64,000 bases of DNA from JAMIFV01 sp035906055. GTDB taxonomy: Bacteria; Pseudomonadota; Alphaproteobacteria; Rickettsiales; JABCZZ01. Positions 1-8,080 of the stretch are shown piece after piece. Under the pieces are notes generated by a model. The model saw nothing but the letters and a program-made list of their open reading frames with translations. It was not told where the DNA came from and did no database searches. The number at the start of each line of letters is the position of its first letter. Position 1 is the stretch's first letter. A program made the position numbers and the translations under genes. The DNA lies in the NCBI GenBank assembly GCA_035906055.1, contig JAMIFV010000030.1, forward strand, positions 1-64,000. The letters are read 5' to 3'.

Positions 1-156
1 CCGGTCAGCAATGACCTCACGAAGCCGTTGAAAATAGTAGCAGGCCGTCTTGAAGTTTACGCCAACCAGACTGGCAGCACAGCGGGCAGTTGCACCGGCT
101 ACAAAATGCTCCAGTAACTTAGCCTGAATAACGTTACTTAATCTGCTCTTCCTCAT
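1..156 (-). CDS. IS1595-family transposase, N-terminal 52 residues (partial)
   Basis: The minus-strand frame begins with ATG at 156-154 and stays open to the window edge. The first 52 residues start MRKSRLS and contain HFVAGATARCAASLVGVNF and YYFQRLREVI. This is the N-terminal helix-turn-helix region typical of IS1595-family transposases, which catalyse cut-and-paste transposition. The catalytic region lies beyond the window. Transcription runs off the left edge. Confidence 0.82.
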   Translation of the reverse strand, partial: MRKSRLSNVIQAKLLEHFVAGATARCAASLVGVNFKTACYYFQRLREVIADR

Positions 157-199
157 ACTGTCCTTGATAACACTTTATTGCGTTATCTGGTACAGCCCC
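1..199 (-). mobile_element. IS1595-family insertion sequence, 5' end (partial)
   Basis: The window opens inside an insertion sequence read on the minus strand. It contains the start of an IS1595-type transposase and, upstream of it, an AT-rich leader ending near 196-199. Read on the minus strand, that end begins GGGGCTGTACCAGATAAC, the kind of terminal inverted repeat I associate with IS1595-group elements. The other end and the target duplication are outside the window, so completeness cannot be judged. The exact boundary (about 199) is inferred from the GGGG-TGTACCAGATAACG end. Confidence 0.72.
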
Positions 200-403
200 A
201 AAGCCATAAGGAATGGAGCGCCTTTTATAAATTAACCCTAAAGATGCGCCTCCTGTTCGCTACAGGCTATTATAAGCTCCTTATTTTGCTGGGTGATTCT
301 TATGAGCGCAAATTTATTTTCGCGGCGCTAACGTCGGCATCGTAAACGGGATGAACAAACACATCCGGCTTACATTACCAATAACCTCATGATGGAGTTA
401 TCC

Positions 404-529
404 ATGAAAGCCCTCAATGTCCGCACCTGTGTAGCGCTCGCCGCGCTGCTTGCTTCCCTTTCGGCCTGCACGTCGCATTGCACGTGCCCGCCGCCGCCCG
501 CAACCACCGTTATTCACGAAGACAGGTAA
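404..529 (+). CDS. Small lipoprotein, 41 aa
   Basis: A short frame from ATG 404 with a good ribosome binding site (GATGGAG at 391-397). The product has a basic N-terminus, a hydrophobic stretch (VALAALLASLSAC) and a lipobox with Cys22 following LSA. Only about 20 residues would remain after processing, including a Cys-Thr-Cys and a run of four prolines. Predicted to be a small membrane-anchored lipoprotein; function unknown. A rho-independent terminator follows at 560-597, so it appears to be a single-gene unit. Entericidin-like peptides have a similar layout but I see no specific match. Confidence 0.6.
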   Translation: MKALNVRTCVALAALLASLSACTSHCTCPPPPATTVIHEDR

Positions 530-559
530 CACTGGCGCCGTGACTGGCCGTTGTTAATG

Positions 560-597
560 AAAAAGCCGGGGGCCTTTTACAGGACTCCGGCTTTTTT
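560..597 (+). terminator. Rho-independent terminator after the small lipoprotein gene
   Basis: An AAAAGCCGG arm (561-569) pairs with CCGGCTTTT (587-595), separated by a GC-containing loop, and the right arm runs into a T tract (592-597). Position and orientation fit termination of the lipoprotein gene at 404-529. Confidence 0.75.
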
Positions 598-639
598 GTT
601 GTGGGAAAAGGGTTTTATTTGTTTCCTTTTAAACTCGGC

Positions 640-1056
640 ATGCCTAAAAAGGCACGGGCTAAATTCAGGAAAAATTCGACCACCGTACCCTTATTCCAGA
701 GAAAGCGCATGCGCGTAAAACATATAGCTGAAAAGGGAAAAGGAGTCTTCGCGCAACGGCGCTATGCGCAGGGTGAGCTCGTGCTATGCCACGAAATCCT
801 TGCTGTGCCGCATGACGAGGCGGACAAGATCCAGAAAACGTTTCTCGATAATTACCTGTTCTTGATAAGCGATGTGTATTTCATTGCGCTGGGGCAGGGA
901 AGCCTGCTCAACCATTGTGCCCAGCCAAACCTTTATTATACCTTCCGCAAACGTAAACAGCAGATTGAGTTTTACACTCTACGCCCCATTAAGAAAGGGG
1001 AGGAGCTGACCATTGATTATGAGTGGGAGTCGTATCCGTGGGAGGAAAAAAGGTAA
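640..1056 (+). CDS. SET-domain protein (putative lysine methyltransferase)
   Basis: A small SET-domain protein. The domain starts at VKHIAEKGKGVFA and carries the two signature blocks of the fold: LNHCAQPN (the NHxxxPN-type S-adenosylmethionine and knot motif) and GEELTIDYEW (the ExxIDY-type catalytic motif). Family members transfer methyl groups from S-adenosylmethionine to lysines; the bacterial substrate is not predictable. The start is uncertain. GTG 601 lies almost on the preceding terminator, ATG 640 is the next option, and ATG 709, preceded by an AGAGAAA stretch, would start at the domain edge (115 aa). It stands alone, with a tRNA gene on the opposite strand downstream. Confidence 0.7.
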   Translation: MPKKARAKFRKNSTTVPLFQRKRMRVKHIAEKGKGVFAQRRYAQGELVLCHEILAVPHDEADKIQKTFLDNYLFLISDVYFIALGQGSLLNHCAQPNLYYTFRKRKQQIEFYTLRPIKKGEELTIDYEWESYPWEEKR

Positions 1057-1137
1057 TATAACAGGCCGTGGAAAATTATCGAACCGATGCCTTTGCCTGC
1101 AAACCCGTTTCCCAACAAAAAGCCCTTGTTTAGTAAA

Positions 1138-1230
1138 TGGAGGAGGGGATGAGATTCGAACTCACGATACAAGTTAACCCTGTATAGCGGTTTAGCAAAC
1201 CGCCGCCTTCAGCCACTCGGCCACCCCTCC
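1138..1230 (-). tRNA. tRNA-Ser (GCU anticodon)
   Basis: Read on the minus strand: 7-bp acceptor stem GGAGGGG/CCCCTCC, D-arm GCCGAGTGGCTGAAGGC, anticodon loop with GCT, a long class II variable arm, T-loop TTCGAAT, discriminator T and an encoded CCA (complement of 1138-1140). The long variable arm and the GCU anticodon identify serine, decoding AGC/AGU. Confidence 0.93.
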
Positions 1231-1303
1231 TCAATATGCTCACCCTCAGCTATGGCTGAAGGCGGTATAGAGTTGGCTTCCTTCGAAGCCGGGCAGCCCT
1301 ACC

Positions 1304-1316
1304 CGGCCACCCCTCC
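1304..1316 (-). repeat. 13-bp duplicate of the tRNA-Ser 5' end
   Basis: The 13 bases CGGCCACCCCTCC at 1218-1230 (the acceptor and D-stem start of tRNA-Ser) recur exactly at 1304-1316. The bases between hold other compact inverted repeats (GGCTTC-CTTC-GAAGCC at 1276-1291). It looks like a decayed tRNA-Ser fragment or an integration scar. No complete second tRNA can be folded. Confidence 0.5.
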
Positions 1317-1486
1317 GTCACCGGCTATATCAAGGCAAAAGGAAGCCTTAACAGCCACCCTTCGCAGACAGAGGCTGCTTTCTTAAGCGTTTGAGGGGGC
1401 AATGTCAACGTGCCGTTTATCATCCGTGCTTGAATTTAGGACAGAATCTGCGATAACTCGCCATTAACTGTTTTCCAGGGTATAGC

Positions 1487-2602
1487 ATGAGCCTAACCAC
1501 TTCCGAAACCGAGACAAAAACCACCGAGTCCCCCAAGCCCCAGGGAGGCTGGAAAGAGACGGTGAAGACCCTCATCCTCGCCCTTATACTGGCGCTTACT
1601 TTCCGCACCTGCGCCTATGAGCCGTTCCATATCCCGTCCGGCTCGATGAAGAGCAACCTGCTGATAGGGGATTACCTGTTCGTTTCCAAGTTCGCTTACG
1701 GCTATAGCCGCTTTTCGCTGCCGTGGTACATGAAACTGCTGCCCGTTCAGGGGCGTTACCTGGGCGATAAACCAGCGCGCGGTGACGTCATCGTGTTCCA
1801 TCCGCCCATGCTGTCGGACATGTCCGACCCCTTCATCAAGCGCCTTGTCGGTATGCCCGGCGACAAAATCCAGGTGAAGGCTGCCGTGCTTTACATCAAT
1901 GATAAGCCGCTCAAAAAAGAATATATTGACGACTGGTACGACATGGACGAGCAGAACACGCTTGAACGCTACCGCGAGACCCTGCCGGAAGGGCGGGAAA
2001 TAATCACCCTGCATGAAGCCAAGCCGCTTAAATACCAGATCGCGCAGATGCTCAAATTCTTCGCCACCGACGAAGTGCGCAACGACCCAAGGGATGAAGC
2101 CAACGCGCATATTGACTTCGTGCGTATGACCGCCGTGCAGAAGGCCGAGGCGAACGACCTGTTCACCGCCGTGCTTGGCAGGAACTTCTCGCTTGATAAC
2201 GCGCGCCTTGATGATAAGGACACGCTCGACGCGCTGGCCACGCAGGTGACAAAAGCCGCCAAGCTGAAATTCGGCGGCAAGCAGGACAAATGGGCGGCGA
2301 TGCTGGCGGCGATGCATGAAAAGGAAAGCGTGCTTTCCGACAATCATCCGTTCAGGCGCTACGCCACCCAGAAGGAATATCCGCTGGAAGGCTTCGACGC
2401 GGAAAACACCCCTGAATATGTGGTGCCCGCAGGCCATTACTTCATGATGGGCGACAACCGCGACAATTCACGCGACAGCCGCTTTCCCGATCCTGTGGTG
2501 TATGTGCCTGCGCAGAACCTGATCGGCAGGGCTGACATCATCGTATTTTCCTGGGGAGGGGACTATTTCTTCCGCTGGGGCAGGTTCCTGAAAACATTGT
2601 AA
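1487..2602 (+). CDS. lepB: Signal peptidase I with a large internal insertion
   Basis: Type I (S26) signal peptidase, which removes signal peptides from exported proteins at the outer face of the inner membrane. One N-terminal membrane segment (about 25-42) precedes the catalytic Ser53 in PSGSM and the general base Lys118 in IKRLVGMPGD. The C-terminal box GDNRDNSRDSRF is at about 326-337. At 371 aa it is longer than the usual 250 or so. About 130 residues, rich in Asp, Lys and Ala, lie between the ETLPEG segment (about 167-172) and the ENTPEYVVPAGHYF strand (about 305-318). It heads a run with DUF1189, rnc and era, a common alphaproteobacterial order. ATG 1487 follows CCAGGG. Confidence 0.95.
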   Translation: MSLTTSETETKTTESPKPQGGWKETVKTLILALILALTFRTCAYEPFHIPSGSMKSNLLIGDYLFVSKFAYGYSRFSLPWYMKLLPVQGRYLGDKPARGDVIVFHPPMLSDMSDPFIKRLVGMPGDKIQVKAAVLYINDKPLKKEYIDDWYDMDEQNTLERYRETLPEGREIITLHEAKPLKYQIAQMLKFFATDEVRNDPRDEANAHIDFVRMTAVQKAEANDLFTAVLGRNFSLDNARLDDKDTLDALATQVTKAAKLKFGGKQDKWAAMLAAMHEKESVLSDNHPFRRYATQKEYPLEGFDAENTPEYVVPAGHYFMMGDNRDNSRDSRFPDPVVYVPAQNLIGRADIIVFSWGGDYFFRWGRFLKTL

Positions 2603-2612
2603 GGTGCAGTCC

Positions 2613-3431
2613 ATGAGTATCGTTACCGACATTACCTCCAGTTTCTACTCCTCCGATTTCTACGCTGACGTGGCGCATGCACGCCGGGGCATCGGCATGC
2701 GCTTCATCTTCGTTCTCACCGTGATAACGGTGGGGCTGGTCACGGGGTATCTGGTGTTCTACTCCAAAACGCTGCAGCACATAGCTTCGGCGACGCCTGC
2801 GTTTGCCACCGACCTGCCCGCCATCAACGTCAAAGACGGCAAGTTGTCGATGGATAAACCGTCGCCTCACAAGATACCCCTTGGTGAAGAGGGCGAAGGG
2901 CGTGCATGGATCGTAATCGACACGGACTACAAGGTTGCCGACCCAAAAAGCCTTACGCAATATATGGAAGCCAATAATATCGCCGTGCTTGTCACGCAGA
3001 GCGAATTCATCACGCTCAAGGGCCAGCATGGGGCTAAGGATATCGAGATGCGCCAGCTCAGCGAGCTCAAGCGCGAGTTCTCCGTCACCCGCAAGGACTG
3101 GATGGAGTTTGCCAATTATGTCGCTGAAAAAGGCGTGAACGCGCTCATCTGGAGCGTGGCTGTCGGCGGGTTTTTTCTCTTCCTTATCTATAACCTGTTC
3201 GCTACCTTTGTCGGCGCGCTGGTGATGATGATCGCAGGGTTCTTCCTGCGTGTGACCGGCCTAGAGTTCGGCACGCTGATGCGCCTGACCGCCGCAGCGC
3301 GCATTCCTTACTATGCCATTACGGCGGCGCCGCTGATGCTGGGCGGCGGCATGATCGGCGGCGGTGTAAGCTGGCTGATCTGGTTTGGGTATCTGGTATT
3401 CGCCGTTACATCCGGTAAGCGCGCGGCATGA
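2613..3431 (+). CDS. DUF1189 family membrane protein
   Basis: An inner-membrane protein of about 272 aa resembling the DUF1189 family. An N-terminal membrane segment (about 28-50) follows a short SFYSSDFYADVA region. A soluble domain of about 110 residues comes next, then three or four hydrophobic segments with Gly-rich turns near the C-terminus. The role is unknown. The gene lies between lepB and rnc and its stop overlaps the rnc start (ATGA), so translation is probably coupled. ATG 2613 is preferred over GTG 2604. Confidence 0.72.
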   Translation: MSIVTDITSSFYSSDFYADVAHARRGIGMRFIFVLTVITVGLVTGYLVFYSKTLQHIASATPAFATDLPAINVKDGKLSMDKPSPHKIPLGEEGEGRAWIVIDTDYKVADPKSLTQYMEANNIAVLVTQSEFITLKGQHGAKDIEMRQLSELKREFSVTRKDWMEFANYVAEKGVNALIWSVAVGGFFLFLIYNLFATFVGALVMMIAGFFLRVTGLEFGTLMRLTAAARIPYYAITAAPLMLGGGMIGGGVSWLIWFGYLVFAVTSGKRAA

Positions 3432-4096
3432 GCATAGAAGACATTCTTGGTTACCGTTTCAGGAACCGCAAGCTGCTGGACGAGGCGTTGACCCATCCCG
3501 GTTGCGCGGAAACCAGAAACGATGTGCCTTATAACTACCAGCGGCTGGAGTTTCTGGGCGATGCCGTGCTGGGGCTAGCCGTCGCCGGGATCGTCTATAA
3601 GTTTTACCCGCGCGATAACGAAGGCAGCCTTGCCAAGCGCCATGCCGCGCTTGTGAGGGGGGAGTCGCTGGCGGCGATAACGCGTGCGCTGGGGCTGGGC
3701 GCGTTTATGAAAGTGCCGGGTGCTGACGAATCCGCGCGTGAGAATCCCTCCAACCTTGAAGATATCTGCGAAGCGCTGATAGGCGCTGTCTATCTCGATG
3801 GCGGGCTGGAGCCCGCGCAGGCTTTTATCCATAAGCACTGGGGCGAACTGGCGCGCGGCGTTCATGCCGCCCCCAAGGACGCCAAGACGGCGCTGCAGGA
3901 ATGGGCGCAAGGGCTAGGCCTGAAGCTGCCGGTTTATACCGTGATTTCCACCACCGGCCCCGCCCATGCCCCGCACTTTACCGTGGAAGTGTCCGTGAAT
4001 GCAGAAGACGGTAAGGCTGTGGCCAGCGCCGCGTCCAAACGGCAGGCCGAACAGCTTGCCGCCACCGCGTTGCTTGCGCTCCTGCTGAAAGAATAG
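3428..4096 (+). CDS. rnc: Ribonuclease III
   Basis: RNase III cleaves double-stranded RNA, including rRNA precursors. The endonuclease signature YQRLEFLGDAVL gives the catalytic Glu41 and Asp45. The second acidic pair lies in EDICEALIGAVYLDGG (Asp112, Glu115). A double-stranded-RNA-binding domain occupies about 150-222, ending in SKRQAEQLAATALL. The length of 222 aa is normal. The start overlaps the upstream stop by four bases. Confidence 0.97.
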   Translation: MSIEDILGYRFRNRKLLDEALTHPGCAETRNDVPYNYQRLEFLGDAVLGLAVAGIVYKFYPRDNEGSLAKRHAALVRGESLAAITRALGLGAFMKVPGADESARENPSNLEDICEALIGAVYLDGGLEPAQAFIHKHWGELARGVHAAPKDAKTALQEWAQGLGLKLPVYTVISTTGPAHAPHFTVEVSVNAEDGKAVASAASKRQAEQLAATALLALLLKE

Positions 4097-4099
4097 CCT

Positions 4100-5230
4100 G
4101 TGGGATGGAGTTTCACATCCATTCTGGGAGGCCGCCGGGAGAACGGGGAAAGGTTCACTAAATCAGGCCTGCAATACCGCTGGCATTATACCCCGCCTGC
4201 CAAGAACAGCCCTGCGCGTGCGCAGCTCAGCATCCCGATGGAGGTGGATTACTCCTTAAGCTTCGAGCGCGAGCATGCTGGCCGCTGGCTGGCCAAAACA
4301 CTTGGCTTTGCCAGAGAGTTCCAGACCGGCGACGAGGCCTTTGATAAAAAGGTCTATATCGCCTCGGATGACCCGCAGATAGGTGACCGGCTGCACAGCG
4401 ACGCGGAACTCAGGCAGGTGATAAAGGGGCTGTTCGGGTTTGGCATCCAAAGGGTAAGGCTGCATAAAGGCAGGTTGTCCGTTTCCATGAGCAAGACCTG
4501 TCCGAGGCTTAACCTGCTGGGGGTGGGCGCGGTTTCCAGAACCCTGCCGGACAGGGGGCTGGATATGCGCACCGTCGGCCCCATACTCGATGAAGATCAG
4601 GCGGAAGGGCTGGTGCAGGCGCTCCACACCCTCAAGCGCAAGCTGACGGTCATATCCCATGCCATGTATGGCGAAATGTCGCGTGTGCCCAATTATCAGG
4701 CCTATGCGCGCCTGTTCAACATACTTTCCGGTTCGCTGATAACGGTGGGCATCGCGCTCTTCGTGTTTGACCGCGCGGCGCGGCCAGAGATTGTCAATTT
4801 CGGCCATTTCTTCCTGCACACGCTATCGTATTCCGGAGCTATCGTCATCGTGCTGCTGGCGCTGCTGTTCCTTGTGCTGGGCCGTTCTTCACTGGGCTAT
4901 GCCGCGTTCAGGAATTTTGTGCTCGCGGGCATTGCCGGCACGGGGCTGTGCACGTCGGAAGCGCTGTATACTGTCAACGTGGAACTGGATACCAGCGCGG
5001 CCACCCTGCACAGCCAGCGCGTGACAGGTAGCCATACCTCCCGCAGCCGCAAGGGCGGCACGCGCTATTACATTGACATAAGCGGCTGGAACCCGGGGCA
5101 GGGCACATACAGCGTCAAGGTGGGCTATGCGCTGTATCAGCAGGCTGCCACGAACATGCGCGCGAATGTTTATACCCACCCCGGATATCTCGGATTCGAG
5201 TGGGTGGAACGCTACGAACTGTTAAGGTAG
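4100..5230 (+). CDS. Unrecognised membrane protein between rnc and era
   Basis: A 376-aa protein that I do not recognise. The first 200 residues are soluble-looking and basic. Two membrane segments follow at about 211-227 and 238-262, with a third hydrophobic stretch at about 270-285. The C-terminal 90 residues look like an extracytoplasmic beta-rich domain (SYSVKVGYALYQ-type strands). It starts with GTG four bases after the rnc stop, so it is very likely co-transcribed with rnc and era. No catalytic motif is visible. Confidence 0.7.
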   Translation: MGWSFTSILGGRRENGERFTKSGLQYRWHYTPPAKNSPARAQLSIPMEVDYSLSFEREHAGRWLAKTLGFAREFQTGDEAFDKKVYIASDDPQIGDRLHSDAELRQVIKGLFGFGIQRVRLHKGRLSVSMSKTCPRLNLLGVGAVSRTLPDRGLDMRTVGPILDEDQAEGLVQALHTLKRKLTVISHAMYGEMSRVPNYQAYARLFNILSGSLITVGIALFVFDRAARPEIVNFGHFFLHTLSYSGAIVIVLLALLFLVLGRSSLGYAAFRNFVLAGIAGTGLCTSEALYTVNVELDTSAATLHSQRVTGSHTSRSRKGGTRYYIDISGWNPGQGTYSVKVGYALYQQAATNMRANVYTHPGYLGFEWVERYELLR

Positions 5231-5268
5231 CGCTTTGTAATGCCGCAAGAGTGATGTAGACTGCCGCC

Positions 5269-6183
5269 ATGAAAAAAACCAGAGAAACACCGCATTGCGG
5301 TTATGTAGCACTCATCGGCGCCCCCAATGCCGGTAAATCCACACTGCTCAATGCGCTCACCGGCAGCCGCCTTGCTGCCGTGACCCCCAAACCCCAGACC
5401 ACGCGTGGCCGCCTGCGCGGCATCGTCAATGACGGCAATGCGCAGATCATCTTCGTGGATACGCCCGGCGTGTTCGATGCCAAGCCAAAATTCGAGCGCG
5501 CCATGGTCTCGGCGGCGTGGAACGGTGCGGATGAAGCCGACATCATCCTGCTTATCGTGGACGCCGGCAGGGGGCTGGACGACGAAACGCGCCATGTGGC
5601 CGGGTTGCTCAGCCAGCGGGGCAAGCCTGCCGCGCTTGTGCTCAACAAGGTGGATAAGCTCAAGGACAAGACCGTGCTGCCTGCGCTTGCGCAGCAACTG
5701 CACACGCTATGTGCGTTCGACGGCGGTTTCATGGTGTCCGCCTCGCGCGGTGACGGGGTAAAGGATATCGTGCGTTACCTCGCTTCGCGCATTCCCGAAG
5801 GGCCGTGGCTTTACGGCGAGGACGAAGTGACCGATACGTCCGAGCGCGACATCGCCTGCGAGATCACGCGCGAGCAGTGTTTCCTGCGCCTGCACGAAGA
5901 GCTGCCCTACGGGCTTGCGGTGGAACATGAGGCATGGGAAGAAAAAACTAAGCAGGGCAAGCGTGTGCTGACCATCCGGCAGGCTATCATCGTGACGCGC
6001 GAAAGCCACAAGAAGATATTGCTGGGCGCTGGCGGTGCCATGCTGCGCTCCATCGGTGCGGCGTCCCGCAAGGCGATAGGCGAGGCGCTGGGCGCCGAAG
6101 TGCATCTGTTCCTGTTTATTAAGGTGAATGCGAAGTGGAAGGAAGAGGCTGAAATGTTCCGCAAGGCAGGGCTGGAGTTTTAA
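5269..6183 (+). CDS. era: GTPase Era
   Basis: Era is a GTPase that binds the 3' end of 16S rRNA in 30S assembly. The GTPase motifs are complete: G1 GAPNAGKS (17-24), G3 DTPG (64-67) and G4 NKVD (126-129), followed by a KH-type RNA-binding domain near 210-290 (IIVTRESHKKILLGAGGAML). The length of 304 aa is typical. The stop overlaps the next start (TAATG), so the downstream unknown gene is probably translationally coupled. Confidence 0.97.
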   Translation: MKKTRETPHCGYVALIGAPNAGKSTLLNALTGSRLAAVTPKPQTTRGRLRGIVNDGNAQIIFVDTPGVFDAKPKFERAMVSAAWNGADEADIILLIVDAGRGLDDETRHVAGLLSQRGKPAALVLNKVDKLKDKTVLPALAQQLHTLCAFDGGFMVSASRGDGVKDIVRYLASRIPEGPWLYGEDEVTDTSERDIACEITREQCFLRLHEELPYGLAVEHEAWEEKTKQGKRVLTIRQAIIVTRESHKKILLGAGGAMLRSIGAASRKAIGEALGAEVHLFLFIKVNAKWKEEAEMFRKAGLEF

Positions 6184-7238
6184 TGCGCAATCTGCATACA
6201 GCAGTGATCGCGTTATTCGTTGTCGTGGCGCTGGCACTGGCCTCGCCGTTCAGCCGGTCCCATGTCGTGTCCCCGGTTTCGCAGCCCCTGACCGGCACCT
6301 ACCTTACCGAGCAGGACGACGAAATGAGCTGGATCAAGCTGGTGGAACTGCCCGGCAACAAAGTGCGCTGCGACTGGCGCAAGCTCAAGCTGATGACCGA
6401 CGGCAAGGTGACCAGGCAGGGGTTTATCTTCGAGGGCACCATCAAGGGCGACCGCATCTCCATGCAGGCAGTGGTCAATAAGGCCAAACGCTTCATCATA
6501 TATGCGGACGCTGTCCGCGAAAACGGCACGATCCGCCTCAGCATGGCGATGGAGGGCATGACATTCTACGCGGGGCGCTATAACCCGTCGGGCTTGGTGG
6601 AACTGGGGCGTACGCAGGCGCGGTTCGTGCGGCAGGGACAGGACCTGATAGCAGCGAGGAAGGACGCCATTACCGCCAATACGCCGCCCGCAGAACTGGC
6701 GCTGATGGAACAGATAAAGAAAGACACCGAAAGCGTGCGTCAGGGTAACCAGCATATCACCGCGCTGCGCGAATTCAGGGAGCAATACCCTAAAACCATC
6801 AGGCAGTTCGAGCGCAACACCATATCCATCGGGCGCTATCTTGAGCAGGTGCACGGTGCGCAGCAGATGGGCCGGCGCGTCTATGTGACCCAGAGCTACA
6901 TGCAGATGCAGGATGTGCTGAACCAGACCTACATCATGCAGAACGAGCAGGATGCCTTCCGGGAATACATCGCCCGCGATGTAAAGCCGTTCATCGTGCA
7001 GATGCAGCAGAAGCAGGGCTCCTGCGCAGGGCAGAACGTGAGCGCGGAAGCGCAGGCCATGTGCAAAGCGGCGGCTTCGCTGGAAAAGAGCCTGAACACG
7101 CAGCTCTCCGGCGTGGAGAAGATATTTGAAGAGATACGCGCTTCCTACCGGAAGAATGCTGCGCTGCAGCGTAAAGCCATTGATGAAGCCCGCCAGGTGG
7201 TGAATCCCGACGCGGTAAAAGACCATGCAGTGGAATGA
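6183..7238 (+). CDS. Unrecognised exported protein between era and recO
   Basis: A 351-aa protein with an N-terminal hydrophobic signal or anchor (about 6-22). The region to about 140 looks beta-rich (LTGTYLTEQDDEMSWIKL and following). The second half (about 165-345) is rich in Gln, Glu and Arg and probably helical or coiled-coil, with a Cys pair (CAGQNVSAEAQAMC). I recognise no family. It overlaps recO by 14 bases and era by one, so it belongs to the era-recO operon. Periplasmic location is inferred from the signal. Confidence 0.65.
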   Translation: MRNLHTAVIALFVVVALALASPFSRSHVVSPVSQPLTGTYLTEQDDEMSWIKLVELPGNKVRCDWRKLKLMTDGKVTRQGFIFEGTIKGDRISMQAVVNKAKRFIIYADAVRENGTIRLSMAMEGMTFYAGRYNPSGLVELGRTQARFVRQGQDLIAARKDAITANTPPAELALMEQIKKDTESVRQGNQHITALREFREQYPKTIRQFERNTISIGRYLEQVHGAQQMGRRVYVTQSYMQMQDVLNQTYIMQNEQDAFREYIARDVKPFIVQMQQKQGSCAGQNVSAEAQAMCKAAASLEKSLNTQLSGVEKIFEEIRASYRKNAALQRKAIDEARQVVNPDAVKDHAVE

Positions 7239-7968
7239 CAGCGCTATCGTTTTGTCGGTACGCAGGATGGGGGAGCATTCCGGACTGATCCACTTGCTTA
7301 CCCCGCAGCACGGCCTGCATGCCGGGGTGGATAGGGGAGCGTTCGGCAAACGCAGGCAGGGAATGTACCAGCCGGGCAATATCGTGGCGGCGCACTGGCA
7401 GGCGCGCCTGCAGGAGCATGTGGGCACGCTGTCGTGCGAACTGACCGATGCTGTCGCCTCGCGCCTGCTCGATAGCCGCATCAAGCTTGCCGCGCTCGGC
7501 GCCGCCACGCAGATGGTGGAGCGCACGCTGGCCGAGCGCGATCCGCAGCCGCTGATCTATGAGTATATGCATGCGTTCCTTGCACTGCTGTGCGAAGCGG
7601 CGGAGGCCGCATGGCTGGAAGCGTATGTGCGGCTGGAATATATGCTCCTGGAATGTTCGGGTTTCGGGCTTGACCTTTCCAGTTGCGCCGCCACCGGGCA
7701 GCAGCATGACCTGCACTATGTTTCCCCCCGCTCAGGCCGGGCGGTGAGCCGTGAGGCGGGAATGCCGTATCATGAACGTATGTTTGCCCTGCCGCCTTTC
7801 CTGCATGAGGGACAGGCGAGCGTGGAGCGCGCGCATCTGCATGACGGCCTGCGTCTGTGCGGGCATTTCCTCAATGAGCGGGTATTCATGGCGCGCAACC
7901 TATCACTGCCTGCCGCGCGCGTGCGCTTCGTTGCCATGCTGCCGCAGGACGGGCTGGCCAGCGCCTGA
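7225..7968 (+). CDS. recO: DNA repair protein RecO
   Basis: RecO loads RecA onto SSB-coated single strands with RecR and anneals complementary strands. The N-terminal OB-fold region starts MQWNDSAIVLSVRRMGEHSG, and the helical C-terminal domain includes RLEYMLLECSGFGLDLSSC. The length of 247 aa is typical. The gene overlaps the preceding unknown gene by 14 bases. The position after era is conserved in alphaproteobacteria. Confidence 0.93.
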   Translation: MQWNDSAIVLSVRRMGEHSGLIHLLTPQHGLHAGVDRGAFGKRRQGMYQPGNIVAAHWQARLQEHVGTLSCELTDAVASRLLDSRIKLAALGAATQMVERTLAERDPQPLIYEYMHAFLALLCEAAEAAWLEAYVRLEYMLLECSGFGLDLSSCAATGQQHDLHYVSPRSGRAVSREAGMPYHERMFALPPFLHEGQASVERAHLHDGLRLCGHFLNERVFMARNLSLPAARVRFVAMLPQDGLASA

Positions 7969-8080
7969 ATGTGCCGGGTTTGAGCGAAAAACCGCAGAAA
8001 ATGGCCGTTTTTGCTGTAAATCGGGCTTGATTTATGCGGGCTTTTGGTTAGGTTGTCGCTGTAAACCCTAAGGTAGTGAC

